Source: Thermoplasmata archaeon | Lineage (GTDB): Archaea; Thermoplasmatota; Thermoplasmata; Sysuiplasmatales; Sysuiplasmataceae | Reading direction: 5' to 3' | Assembly: GCA_021796175.1 (NCBI GenBank) | Contig: JAJYOM010000009.1 | Coordinates: 1 to 23,337, forward strand | DNA: 23,337 nt | In this document: piece after piece, positions 1-7,480 of the stretch | How the letters are laid out: every line of letters begins with the position of its first letter | Position numbering within the stretch: position 1 is the stretch's first letter | Notes under the pieces: model-generated | What the model saw: the letters and a program-made list of their open reading frames with translations, nothing else | The model's database searches: none | Told to the model about the DNA's origin: nothing | Program-made: the position numbers and the translations under genes

Positions 1-2
1 AT

Positions 3-53
3 CATGTCGCCAGGAAGATGGAAAAGATTGCAGCAGTTGTGAAGCAGGGCTGA
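3..53 (+). CDS. C-terminal end of an unidentified protein (partial)
   Basis: An open frame enters from the left edge and ends with TGA at 51-53, encoding the tail HVARKMEKIAAVVKQG. The composition is protein-like, and the stop abuts, without a gap, the stop of the minus-strand gene that ends at 54. That is the usual picture for convergent genes. Sixteen residues are too few to name a family, and a chance open frame of this length cannot be excluded. Confidence 0.4.
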   Translation, partial: HVARKMEKIAAVVKQG

Positions 54-350
54 TCAGTCGCCCTTCTGCTTCACCGGCACCTTTTTCAGTTTTTCCTTCT
101 TCTGTACGGCACCTGAGACCTGTTCCATGCGTTCCAGGAAGCTTATCTGGCTGTCGATTATCGACCTCGCAGTCAGCAGAAGTTCCTTCTGCACATTCCT
201 GAACTCGCGCATTGCCCTTGAGTTGACAGGCACCTTTGGCGCCAGTGTCCTGAAAGCCATGAGTGCGCTTGCACCCGCGTTGTAGGCGTGCTCAACTATT
301 TCCTTTGTCGTTACCTCGCTGCTCACTGCGTTTTCTTTTCTTTGCGGCAT
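54..350 (-). CDS. Small basic helical protein of unknown function
   Basis: A 98-residue protein whose family I do not recognise. The ATG at 350 is chosen because GGGAGGAG lies a few bases upstream, a strong ribosome binding site; an in-frame ATG at 440 would lie deep inside arsA and has no such site. The sequence looks mostly helical. A middle segment around MREFRNVQKELLLTA continues into an amphipathic helix, and the C-terminus is lysine-rich (KKEKLKKVPVKQKGD). No signal peptide, membrane segment or metal-binding cysteines are seen. Its first 59 nt overlap the 3' end of arsA in another frame, so the two are almost certainly co-transcribed and possibly translationally coupled. A role linked to the ArsA ATPase is inferred only from this arrangement. 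Confidence 0.72.
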   Translation of the reverse strand: MPQRKENAVSSEVTTKEIVEHAYNAGASALMAFRTLAPKVPVNSRAMREFRNVQKELLLTARSIIDSQISFLERMEQVSGAVQKKEKLKKVPVKQKGD

Positions 351-1524
351 ACATCTCCTCCCTGAACCTGACTGACAGCACGCCGTCAGATATTTCGGCG
401 GACGAAATCTCCCTGCCATAAAGTCCAAGCGGCAGGGCAATCGTCCTCCTGTACTGGCCGACGTCGACGATGATAGCGTCCCTTTTTGTATATAATTCTA
501 GCTGGTCTGTCGTTGCAAACGGCACCTTCAGTCTTATAGTTGTTGAGCCTGATCTGGAGATTATCTTCATCGGGTTTTCACGTGAATAAACTGTGGATGG
601 ATCGGTATCGCCGAAGAGTTCGCTTGCGAGTCTCTTTACAGCTTCGCTTCCAACAACTTCGAGTGTGTACTGGTGCGCGTAGAAGGTCTTTAACGGCTGG
701 AATATCTCATCTATCAGCCCCATATACTGCTCCTGTTCCCTGAGTTTCTTGGGATCGGCGTTCTTCGAATTGATATCGTACACCCTGTTGATCACCAGCG
801 CTTCCACTGTCAGGTTGTAGAGTGAGAGGTAGGTATAGGCCCGCATAGTCTCGTTTATGACCATCTTCTCCGGATTGGTGACAAGCCTGACAGATGTAAT
901 TTCAGGGTTGATGAGCATTTCCCTGACTTCCTTGATTCTGAGGTTGAAACGTTCGAATTCCTGCATAGCCTCGTTTGTCGGCAGAGGAAATGAGAGGACG
1001 TGCCCGACAGTTGCCCGTGCAACCTTTACGAAACTCTTGAGCACGCCATAGAATCTCTGGAAGTACCAGTCTGCGACATCCGGGAAACTCAGAAGTCGCA
1101 GCGTGTCTGCAGTCGGCGCTGTGTCTATGACAACAAGATCGTATTCGTTGTTCTTGCTAAACCTGTCAAGGTAGAACAGGGCGGCGATAAACTCCATGCC
1201 AGGAAAGATGGCCATTTCCTTGGCCGATATCTCATCCATACCCTGAGATGCAAACACACTGAAAACATATGTCCTGATCTCATTCCAGTTGTCCTCTAGC
1301 TCCTTCAGTATGTCTATCTCCAGGCCGTCAAGATTCTTTGCAATTTTAGTTATTGTATTTCCTATTGGAACCTCTATGCTGTCCGACAGGCTGTGGGCAG
1401 AATCGGTGCTCATGATGATGGTCCGCTTTCCCAATTCAGCGCACTTCATTGCAGTCGCAACAGAAACCGAGGTCTTCCCCACACCGCCCTTTCCTGTGTA
1501 GATAAGTATGCGCAGATGATACAC
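292..1524 (-). CDS. arsA: ArsA/Get3-family ATPase with C-terminal HSP20-like domain
   Basis: A cytosolic P-loop ATPase of the ArsA/Get3 (SIMIBI) class, 410 residues. Visible motifs: the deviant Walker A GKGGVGKTS at about residues 11-19, a switch I-like STDSAHSLSD at about 39-48, and switch II DTAPTADT at 134-141. The NPEKMVINET segment and the following helices are typical of the family. The last ~85 residues, from about PMKIISRSG onward, match the all-beta alpha-crystallin/HSP20-like domain found at the end of many archaeal and bacterial ArsA homologues. The ATPase is single, not duplicated, and I see no CxxC of the Get3 zinc type. The GTG at 1524 is preferred because the family starts just before the P-loop strand; an ATG at 1614 would overlap the upstream gene and add a non-family leader. 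The switch II GH pair common in ArsA is AD here. The substrate is unknown: arsenite export is not supported because no arsB or arsR is nearby. Confidence 0.88.
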   Translation of the reverse strand: MYHLRILIYTGKGGVGKTSVSVATAMKCAELGKRTIIMSTDSAHSLSDSIEVPIGNTITKIAKNLDGLEIDILKELEDNWNEIRTYVFSVFASQGMDEISAKEMAIFPGMEFIAALFYLDRFSKNNEYDLVVIDTAPTADTLRLLSFPDVADWYFQRFYGVLKSFVKVARATVGHVLSFPLPTNEAMQEFERFNLRIKEVREMLINPEITSVRLVTNPEKMVINETMRAYTYLSLYNLTVEALVINRVYDINSKNADPKKLREQEQYMGLIDEIFQPLKTFYAHQYTLEVVGSEAVKRLASELFGDTDPSTVYSRENPMKIISRSGSTTIRLKVPFATTDQLELYTKRDAIIVDVGQYRRTIALPLGLYGREISSAEISDGVLSVRFREEMYAAKKRKRSEQRGNDKGNS

Positions 1525-1565
1525 CTGTTGCCGTTTATTACACTCATTAGTAGATGAACTATTCC

Positions 1566-2507
1566 CTATCCGTACCCGCCCGGCCAGTCTACTGATGAGT
1601 AGGGTGCCGAACAAGGTGCGCCGTTGGTGTACTCTATCAGTTCGGAGCCCATGTCCACGATCATTGCATAGAGTGTCTCTGTGTCAGCAGTGTGGACACA
1701 TCCGCCCTTCTTGTGGTCGGACATCAGAGACTTCATGTCTTCCGTCCCTTCGAGGGCGCCTGCATGGCCAACCTCCCTGCCATCCACCATTACAAATGGG
1801 AATGAGGTGATTTCCCTTGATATCGATTTCCCGTTTTCGAACGTGAGAGCGTAGGCCCGCTTTGCATCTGCCACCACATACGCTGAATCGTGCATCGGTG
1901 TGACCGAGCCGAGCTTGTCCATCGCGGTCTCTATGCTTTTGGACGACTCGGTAACTATCCGTGGAACCATATATGCCGCCACGCCCTGTCTAGGACGCTG
2001 GTTGCCTGCAAGTATATCGGCACATACGAACTGGCCGTAGACCCCGATGCTCTCCCATGTGCCGCCGAAATAGCCTGACATTCTACCGAGCGAGGCGTAT
2101 GAATCGTTTGGATCTAGCCGCAGCAGGTTGCGCACAAACGTGTCGGGGCTCGCAGAGAATGACCTTCCGACAACAACCGAATCACCCTCTCTCGCAACAA
2201 CCGTCATTGAACGGGTCGGTCTGGCGGCATAGTCGAATATTTCCACCAGCATTGATTCGAATTCTATTGATATCCCTTCGGCGATGCCCTGCAGCTCATC
2301 CCTGAGAACAGGATGCATCGCGAAGACAGCCTCCATTGATTTTGTTGCATTCTCCAGCTTGGTCGCATCAACCGGGGAGCTGAAATGCCGATGCAGTTTT
2401 TCAGTAAAGGCATCTGTCATCTTCCTCCCTATGTCGTAATGGTTTCCGCCCGCATTGATCAGCTTGTAATATTCCTGCAAAGTGGCCGACGGTGTATCTT
2501 CTGCCAT
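1566..2507 (-). CDS. C45/AAT-like Ntn-hydrolase fold protein lacking the usual nucleophilic Cys
   Basis: A 313-residue protein resembling peptidase family C45 / acyl-CoA:6-aminopenicillanate acyltransferase-like proteins. The N-terminal GGNHYDIGRKM (20-30) matches the G-x-x-Y-x-x-G motif before the catalytic domain. MTVVAREGDSVVVGRSF (101-117) matches the first beta hairpin after the nucleophile. The long middle segment with GVAAYMVPRIV and a later strand pair around HDSAYVVADAKRAYALTFE also fit. In C45 enzymes a Cys (as in G-C-T-S) opens the mature chain; here that place reads PTRSMT, so only Ser100 or Thr102 could serve. The Asn/Asp after the hairpin GR is also replaced (GRSFS). It could be an inactive homologue or a Ser-type Ntn hydrolase. 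The ATG at 2507 is supported by AGGGTGA 7 nt upstream and a TATA element. arsA follows 41 nt downstream, suggesting one transcript. Confidence 0.6.
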   Translation of the reverse strand: MAEDTPSATLQEYYKLINAGGNHYDIGRKMTDAFTEKLHRHFSSPVDATKLENATKSMEAVFAMHPVLRDELQGIAEGISIEFESMLVEIFDYAARPTRSMTVVAREGDSVVVGRSFSASPDTFVRNLLRLDPNDSYASLGRMSGYFGGTWESIGVYGQFVCADILAGNQRPRQGVAAYMVPRIVTESSKSIETAMDKLGSVTPMHDSAYVVADAKRAYALTFENGKSISREITSFPFVMVDGREVGHAGALEGTEDMKSLMSDHKKGGCVHTADTETLYAMIVDMGSELIEYTNGAPCSAPYSSVDWPGGYG

Positions 2508-2530
2508 ATGGCGTTCACCCTGATTTGAAA

Positions 2531-2536
2531 TTTATA
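2531..2536 (-). promoter_or_regulatory. TATA element before the C45-like/arsA unit
   Basis: TATAAA on the minus strand lies 24-29 nt before the ATG at 2507, inside an AT-rich stretch that also contains TTATTAA slightly farther upstream. With archaeal spacing (start of transcription ~25 bp after the box) the mRNA would begin at or just before the ATG. A Shine-Dalgarno-like AGGGTGA also lies between, so the farther TTATTAA box would be needed for a leadered mRNA. Confidence 0.5.
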
Positions 2537-2603
2537 CTCGTTAATAAGTTTAATCGATGGAACCGCGCGACTTGTTGGGAGACTGAGCACAGGCAATCAC
2601 AGC

Positions 2604-3827
2604 TCATCTTGCAGCTGATTCGACGAGCAGCTGCGACATGTCGGCGACTTCACCACCGTGCCTGAGGTTCAGCAGACAGACTGGACAGGCTGTGACCGTC
2701 ATACTGTTGCCTGCCTCAGCCAGCTGTGCTGTTCTGGTGGCGGTCACTCCGGAGGAAATCTCAGGGAACAGTAATTCATCCGGCCCCCCGCAGCAGTGAG
2801 TCCTCCTGCCGTGCCTGTCCGGAAGTGAAATATCGGCTGCCCTGCCAAGGAGATCCGAGGGTGCTGAAAGACTGTCGAACCGCCTTGAAAGATGACAGGG
2901 CTCATGATAGGTTACTTGTCTGCCTGTCTTGCTGAATTTCAGGCTGCCCAGCAGTTCGGTGTAGTGGACAACTTCGAAGTCGAAGCCAGGGACAAGTGAC
3001 GGATAAGTGTTCGCAAGAATATCATGCGTGTGCGGATCGACTGTTATGATTCGTCGCACGGCCCTCCTTCTGAATTCATCGGTGACAGCAGTGGCGTAAG
3101 CGCGGCTCGACGCCTCGAAGCCCAGGTCGAACATCAGTGTGCCGGGATACGGCTCGTCCGCACCCATGTAGCAGAACCTGATACCTGCCAGCTTGAGCAG
3201 GTATGCTATGTTTCTCAGTGAATTGTTCATTTCATCGAACATCTGTCTGTCGTTGAGAAGCACAGCCAGCTTCATGAGCCATGGGAATTTAAGTGAGCTT
3301 CCCACGATGAGCCTCTTTCCGAGTTCGCCCCTCCTGCGCAGGAAGCCGGTCAGAGCGCTGCTGAATGACATAAGCTGGTACATCTGGCCCGTGTATAGTA
3401 GAGTGTCACCTGTTGCAGGCAGTTCCAGGCCCCTTGACCATGATGCTGCCCTCTTTCCAAGCGGAAGCAGGGAACCGAAGCGCATGATATTCTTCTCCAT
3501 CAGCCTGGCCATATCCGGGACACCCTGATCGCTTTCGGCGATTATCTCCTTTGCATAATGGGATACCTTCCCTGCATTGACACCGGCGGGACAGACCTCA
3601 TAACAGGCATAGCAATCAAGGCATGAGTAGAATGAATCGCCCAGACCGGAGAGGCTTTCACCTCTGCCGATCCGTTCCAGCATCTCATCCGCAAGCAGCA
3701 CTCTTCCCCTGGCGCCCTTTGACGCCTGGTATCCTGCCGAGGGGAGGGTTGGGCACACCGCCTCGCAAAAACCGCACTTGATGCATCTGGCCGCCTCCTC
3801 GTGCAGCCTCTGTGCCGCGGCGGTCAA
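2604..3827 (-). CDS. glcF: Glycolate/D-lactate dehydrogenase iron-sulfur subunit (GlcF-like)
   Basis: The iron-sulfur subunit that passes electrons from the flavoprotein GlcD to the respiratory chain, 407 residues. Two ferredoxin-type 4Fe-4S motifs are complete: C15-x2-C18-x2-C21-x3-C25 and C69-x2-C72-x2-C75-x3-C79. The C-terminal half has the paired CCG-domain layout. The second copy is intact (HEPCHLS, THCCGGPDE, then TACPVC), whereas the first has lost its cysteines (LLYTGQMYQ, later YMGADEPYPG). The start is TTG at 3827, overlapping the glcD stop by 4 nt (TTGA). It is forced because the first Cys motif begins only 14 residues later; GGGAAGGT lies upstream. It is last in the long glgB-to-glcF cluster. 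Glycolate, D-lactate or another 2-hydroxyacid are all possible substrates of the complex. Confidence 0.87.
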   Translation of the reverse strand: MTAAAQRLHEEAARCIKCGFCEAVCPTLPSAGYQASKGARGRVLLADEMLERIGRGESLSGLGDSFYSCLDCYACYEVCPAGVNAGKVSHYAKEIIAESDQGVPDMARLMEKNIMRFGSLLPLGKRAASWSRGLELPATGDTLLYTGQMYQLMSFSSALTGFLRRRGELGKRLIVGSSLKFPWLMKLAVLLNDRQMFDEMNNSLRNIAYLLKLAGIRFCYMGADEPYPGTLMFDLGFEASSRAYATAVTDEFRRRAVRRIITVDPHTHDILANTYPSLVPGFDFEVVHYTELLGSLKFSKTGRQVTYHEPCHLSRRFDSLSAPSDLLGRAADISLPDRHGRRTHCCGGPDELLFPEISSGVTATRTAQLAEAGNSMTVTACPVCLLNLRHGGEVADMSQLLVESAAR

Positions 3828-5269
3828 TCGAATACCTTCCCTGGGTTCAGGAGGCCCTTGGGGTCGAACACACTTTTCAGTTCCTTCATAAGTCCGAGTG
3901 CCCTTTCAGAGTGCCTGTAGGAATATTCCATCCTCAGCAGACTCACCTTTTCCATGCCTATTCCGTGCTCTGCCGAAACACTGCCGCCGTTCTCGAGCGC
4001 AGTGCGGGCGAGATCTTCATGAAAGTGCTCAACCCGCTCACGTTCCGCATTGTCAGACATGTCCACGAATATGTTGGCGTGTATGTTGCCATCCCCGATA
4101 TGGCCGAAGAGTGCAACCCTTATTGTGTGCTCTTTTACGAGCTCATCGACACGCCTGAAGACAGAAGGCAGCGTCGACGGCGGGACAACTATGTCTCCTA
4201 TAACAACAGCATCGTGCTCCGTCTTCCTCAGCCTTAGGAGTGAAGAATATGCACCCTTTCTTGCAGTGTAGAGACGCTCCATCTCAGCCCTGTCCCTCGT
4301 GGCGACGACTTCCACCGCCCCGCAGCCCTTGAGTGTCAAGGTTGCGGCAGAAACATACCTATCGAGCGATTCTTCCGCCCTGTCTATGTCCAGCAGCAGC
4401 ACATACTGCGAATGGATGTGGAATTTGAATGTGCCGGTGGACTCAACAGCGTCCATTGTCATCCTGTCAAGGTATTCGGCGATAAGCGGATCGATGCCGG
4501 ATGCCCTGACAGCAGCCACCGCCCTGCCAAGCGATTCGATATCGTTGAAGTAAGCGAGCAGCCTTGCCACCGATTCAGGCTTTGAGACTATCTTTACAAA
4601 TGCCTTTGTCACAACTGCGAGCGTGCCCTCGCTCCCTACTATGAGGGAGGTGAGGTCATAACCGATCCTCGATTTCAGCGTCCTGTTGCCAAGCCTGAGC
4701 ACAGTGCCGTCCATCAGCACTGCCTCAACACCGAGAATCCAGTCCTTTGTAGTACCGTACCGCACACACCTCAGACCGCCCGCATTTGTATTTATTATGC
4801 CGCCAATTGTTGCAGCCAGTGAACTGCCCGGATCTGGCGGAAAGAGATGGCCTGTTTTGGACAGCCTGAGATTGAGGTCGTCGATCCTGACCCCCGCCTC
4901 CACTTCAGCACAACTGTCCTCGCCGCTGACGCTAAGTATCCTGTCCATGCGCAGCAGGCTGAGCACTACTGCATCCGCACGTGCTATCGAGGCGCCGGTG
5001 AGTGATGTGCCGCCCCCGCGGGCGACTACGGCCAGACCCTTCTGGCCGCAGTACTTCAGCAGGTTTGAAACCTGTTCAGTTGTGCTCGGCAGCACAACAG
5101 CGGAAGGCATGGCACCCTGAAAATGAGATGCGTCCCTTGTGTATGGTATCAGACCCTCCCTCCCGGTGACAACACCGTCCGGCACAATTTCTCTGAGTTC
5201 TGCTGCTATATCCATTTCAGTGCAACCGGACAGTGGAAGGCGAACAGTATTTTTGAGCGTTTTGGACAC
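3824..5269 (-). CDS. glcD: FAD-dependent glycolate/D-lactate dehydrogenase (GlcD-like)
   Basis: A flavoprotein of the PCMH/VAO superfamily, 481 residues, oxidising a 2-hydroxyacid such as glycolate or D-lactate to the 2-oxoacid. Residues ~45-225 form the FAD-binding type 4 domain: RGGGTSLTGAS (84-94) binds the pyrophosphate, and PPDPGSSLAATIGG plus NTNAGGLRCVRYG complete the flavin site. The C-terminal FAD-oxidase domain carries HIGDGNIHAN, SAEHGIGMEK and the terminal LLNPGK signature. The start is GTG at 5269, with GGGGAGAG ~12 nt upstream; an internal ATG (codon 19) lacks a ribosome binding site. It follows glgX by 30 nt and overlaps glcF by 4 nt, so GlcD and GlcF should form one complex. 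The sequence alone does not separate glycolate from D-lactate specificity. Confidence 0.88.
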   Translation of the reverse strand: MSKTLKNTVRLPLSGCTEMDIAAELREIVPDGVVTGREGLIPYTRDASHFQGAMPSAVVLPSTTEQVSNLLKYCGQKGLAVVARGGGTSLTGASIARADAVVLSLLRMDRILSVSGEDSCAEVEAGVRIDDLNLRLSKTGHLFPPDPGSSLAATIGGIINTNAGGLRCVRYGTTKDWILGVEAVLMDGTVLRLGNRTLKSRIGYDLTSLIVGSEGTLAVVTKAFVKIVSKPESVARLLAYFNDIESLGRAVAAVRASGIDPLIAEYLDRMTMDAVESTGTFKFHIHSQYVLLLDIDRAEESLDRYVSAATLTLKGCGAVEVVATRDRAEMERLYTARKGAYSSLLRLRKTEHDAVVIGDIVVPPSTLPSVFRRVDELVKEHTIRVALFGHIGDGNIHANIFVDMSDNAERERVEHFHEDLARTALENGGSVSAEHGIGMEKVSLLRMEYSYRHSERALGLMKELKSVFDPKGLLNPGKVFD

Positions 5270-5299
5270 ATGGAGCCAGCTCTCCCCGGCAAATGTGTA

Positions 5300-7435
5300 T
5301 CAACTCTGGTGTTTTCGTCTTCCACGAATTATTGCTGCTCCGCTTGAATTGACCGTCACCTTCTTCCAGTCCATCTGTATCGGATACCTTGGCTGGTTAT
5401 CCGGTTCAGAGTCGATGAGTATCTCCTGCGAGTACCAGTACTGCGGCACTGTGAACTCCACTGCGCCGGACCCCGGGTTGAGAAGGATCATCAGGTCCTC
5501 TTCTGAAACAGGTTCACCGCCGTTGCCAATTTCCTCTATTCCTGTGGCTGAGAGTAGTATGCCTATTGCCTTGTTTTCAGTGTGCCAGTCCTGTTCACTC
5601 ATCTCTTTTCCATCGGGTGTAAACCAGGCTATGTCCTTGACGCCGCCGGATACGATAGTTCCCTGGAAGAAATTCCTGCGCCTGAGGACATGGTAGTTCA
5701 TACGTATGCGAATCATCCTCCTCGTGAACTCCAGCAGCTTCCTCCCCTTCTCGCCCGTATCCCAGTTGTACCAGCTGGTTTCATTGTCCTGGCAGTAGGC
5801 ATTGTTGTTCCCTTCCTGAGTCCTGCCGATCTCGTCGCCGCCGAGAAGCATCGGAACACCGTGCGACGACAGAAGCGTAATCAGCAGGCTCCTGATTCGG
5901 CGCTGCCTGAGCGTATTTATCTCAGGATCATCTGTCTCACCCTCAACTCCCATGTTATGGCTTATATTGTCATCCATTCCGTCCCTGTTTCCCTCGAGGT
6001 TCGCCTCATTATGTTTCTGGTTGTAGCTGACAAGATCGTTGATGGTGAAGCCGTCATGGGAAGTAACGTAGTTTATGCTGGCGTGCGGCTTCCTGCCGTT
6101 TGCAGCGTAGAGATCCGATGAACCGGAGAACCTGGTGGCGAATTCACCAAGGTTGTTGGGCGTCCTTGTCCAGTAATGCCTGACCGAGTCTCTGTACTTG
6201 CCGTTCCATTCCGCCCAGTGTATAGGGAACTGACCGACCTGGTATCCCCCCGGCCCGACATCCCATGGCTCGGCAATCAGTTTCAGACCGGATATCACAG
6301 GGTCCTGATGGATGACGTCGAGGAAGGACGAAAGTCTGTCGACTGCATAAAGTTCCCTTGCAAGCGTAGATGCAAGATCGAACCTGAAACCGTCAATCCG
6401 CATCTCGGTTGCCCAGTATCTGAGGCTGTCCATGATGAGCTGCAGCACCTGCGGATGCCTTGCATTGAGTGTGTTGCCGGTGCCCGTGAAATCAACGTAG
6501 TAACGTCTGTTGTCCTGCGCCAGCCTGTAATACACGCTGTTGTCAATGCCCCTGAAACTCAATGTTGGCCCAAGGTGGTTTCCCTCACCCGTGTGGTTGT
6601 AGACGACATCGAGTATCACCTCTATGCCGTTTTCATGGAGGGTCCTTACCATTTCCTTGAACTCGTTTACTAATCCGGCCGGGCTGCGTTCGGATGAATA
6701 GCGTACGTCGGGTGCAAAGAAGCCGATGGTGTTGTATCCCCAGTAGTTTGAAAGGCCCCTTTGCACAAGATCCTTGTTGTCTACCCTGTGATGGACAGGC
6801 ATCAGCTCCAGCGCGGTGATTCCAAGATCTTTGAAATAGGATATCATTGAGGGCGAAGAGAGCCCCCTGTAGGTCCCGCAGGCACTTGCCTCGACGCCGG
6901 GATGGCGGAATGTGAGTCCCTTCACATGAGTTTCATAGATCACTGTGCTGTTCCAGTTATGCCTTGGTCTCCTCACACCCCTCCAGTCGAAGGAGTTGTC
7001 AATGACAGCGCATTTCGGGATCCATTTCGTATCGTCGGTCGAGCTGAATGACATGTCCTCCTGTTCGCTGCCTATGACATAGCCGAACAGGTCATTTGTC
7101 CAGTCTATTGAGCCGGTGAGTGCCCTGGCGTAAGGATCGAGGAGCAGTTTGTTGCTGTTGAAACGCAAACCATGGGTTGGCTTGTAAGGACCATCCACCC
7201 TGTAGCCGTAGAGATCGCCCGATTTGACACCGGAGAGGAATGTATGCCAGACGTAATCATCCACTTCCCTGAGTTCATATTCCTCTGATGCCTCTGCGGC
7301 ATCAGGTCTATCGAACAGCTGAAGCGTGACCTTCTCGGCATTCTCTGAATAAACAGCGAAGTTGGCGCCGCCGTCCTCAAGTGTCACGCCCTGTGGATAA
7401 GGCGAGCCGATTTGTGTCCTTCTCTGAGACACCAC
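5300..7435 (-). CDS. glgX: Glycogen debranching enzyme GlgX/TreX (GH13_11)
   Basis: Hydrolyses alpha-1,6 branches of glycogen, releasing maltooligosaccharides; 711 residues, about the size of archaeal TreX and bacterial GlgX. Domain order: N-terminal CBM48 (~10-95), GH13 catalytic barrel (~165-600), C-terminal beta domain. Catalytic residues by family alignment are D353 in DGFRFDLAS, E389 in LIAEPWDVG and D461 in VTSHDGF. The HTGEGNHLGPTLSFRG segment is characteristic of this subfamily. Two adjacent GTG codons (7435 and 7432) are possible starts; GGAGG ends 2 nt before the first and 5 nt before the second, so the second may be used. It lies 45 nt after mak behind an AT-rich element and 30 nt before glcD. 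TreY/TreZ, partners of TreX in trehalose synthesis, are not in the window, so glucan remodelling or mobilisation is the more likely role. Confidence 0.95.
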   Translation of the reverse strand: MVSQRRTQIGSPYPQGVTLEDGGANFAVYSENAEKVTLQLFDRPDAAEASEEYELREVDDYVWHTFLSGVKSGDLYGYRVDGPYKPTHGLRFNSNKLLLDPYARALTGSIDWTNDLFGYVIGSEQEDMSFSSTDDTKWIPKCAVIDNSFDWRGVRRPRHNWNSTVIYETHVKGLTFRHPGVEASACGTYRGLSSPSMISYFKDLGITALELMPVHHRVDNKDLVQRGLSNYWGYNTIGFFAPDVRYSSERSPAGLVNEFKEMVRTLHENGIEVILDVVYNHTGEGNHLGPTLSFRGIDNSVYYRLAQDNRRYYVDFTGTGNTLNARHPQVLQLIMDSLRYWATEMRIDGFRFDLASTLARELYAVDRLSSFLDVIHQDPVISGLKLIAEPWDVGPGGYQVGQFPIHWAEWNGKYRDSVRHYWTRTPNNLGEFATRFSGSSDLYAANGRKPHASINYVTSHDGFTINDLVSYNQKHNEANLEGNRDGMDDNISHNMGVEGETDDPEINTLRQRRIRSLLITLLSSHGVPMLLGGDEIGRTQEGNNNAYCQDNETSWYNWDTGEKGRKLLEFTRRMIRIRMNYHVLRRRNFFQGTIVSGGVKDIAWFTPDGKEMSEQDWHTENKAIGILLSATGIEEIGNGGEPVSEEDLMILLNPGSGAVEFTVPQYWYSQEILIDSEPDNQPRYPIQMDWKKVTVNSSGAAIIRGRRKHQS

Positions 7436-7454
7436 GTCCTCCAGTCAGAGAGAG

Positions 7455-7470
7455 ATATTATTAATTATTT
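7455..7470 (-). promoter_or_regulatory. AT-rich TATA-like element before glgX
   Basis: A run of 16 A/T bases (minus-strand AAATAATTAATAATAT) lies in the 45-nt gap between mak and glgX, in an otherwise GC-rich cluster. Its centre is about 26 nt before the first GTG of glgX, the spacing of an archaeal TATA box for a nearly leaderless message. This suggests an internal promoter letting glgX-glcD-glcF be expressed apart from glgB-glgE-treS-mak. Confidence 0.45.
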
Positions 7471-7480
7471 GCCCAGTTTA

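Noticed and set aside
54..440. Longer 128-residue version of the small protein starting at 440
   Set aside because: The extra residues lie inside arsA in another frame and have no ribosome binding site; the ATG at 350 has GGGAGGAG just upstream.
292..1524. Arsenic resistance operon
   Set aside because: ArsA-type ATPase alone, without arsB, arsR, arsC or arsD nearby; the single-domain form with an HSP20-like tail is not tied to arsenite export.
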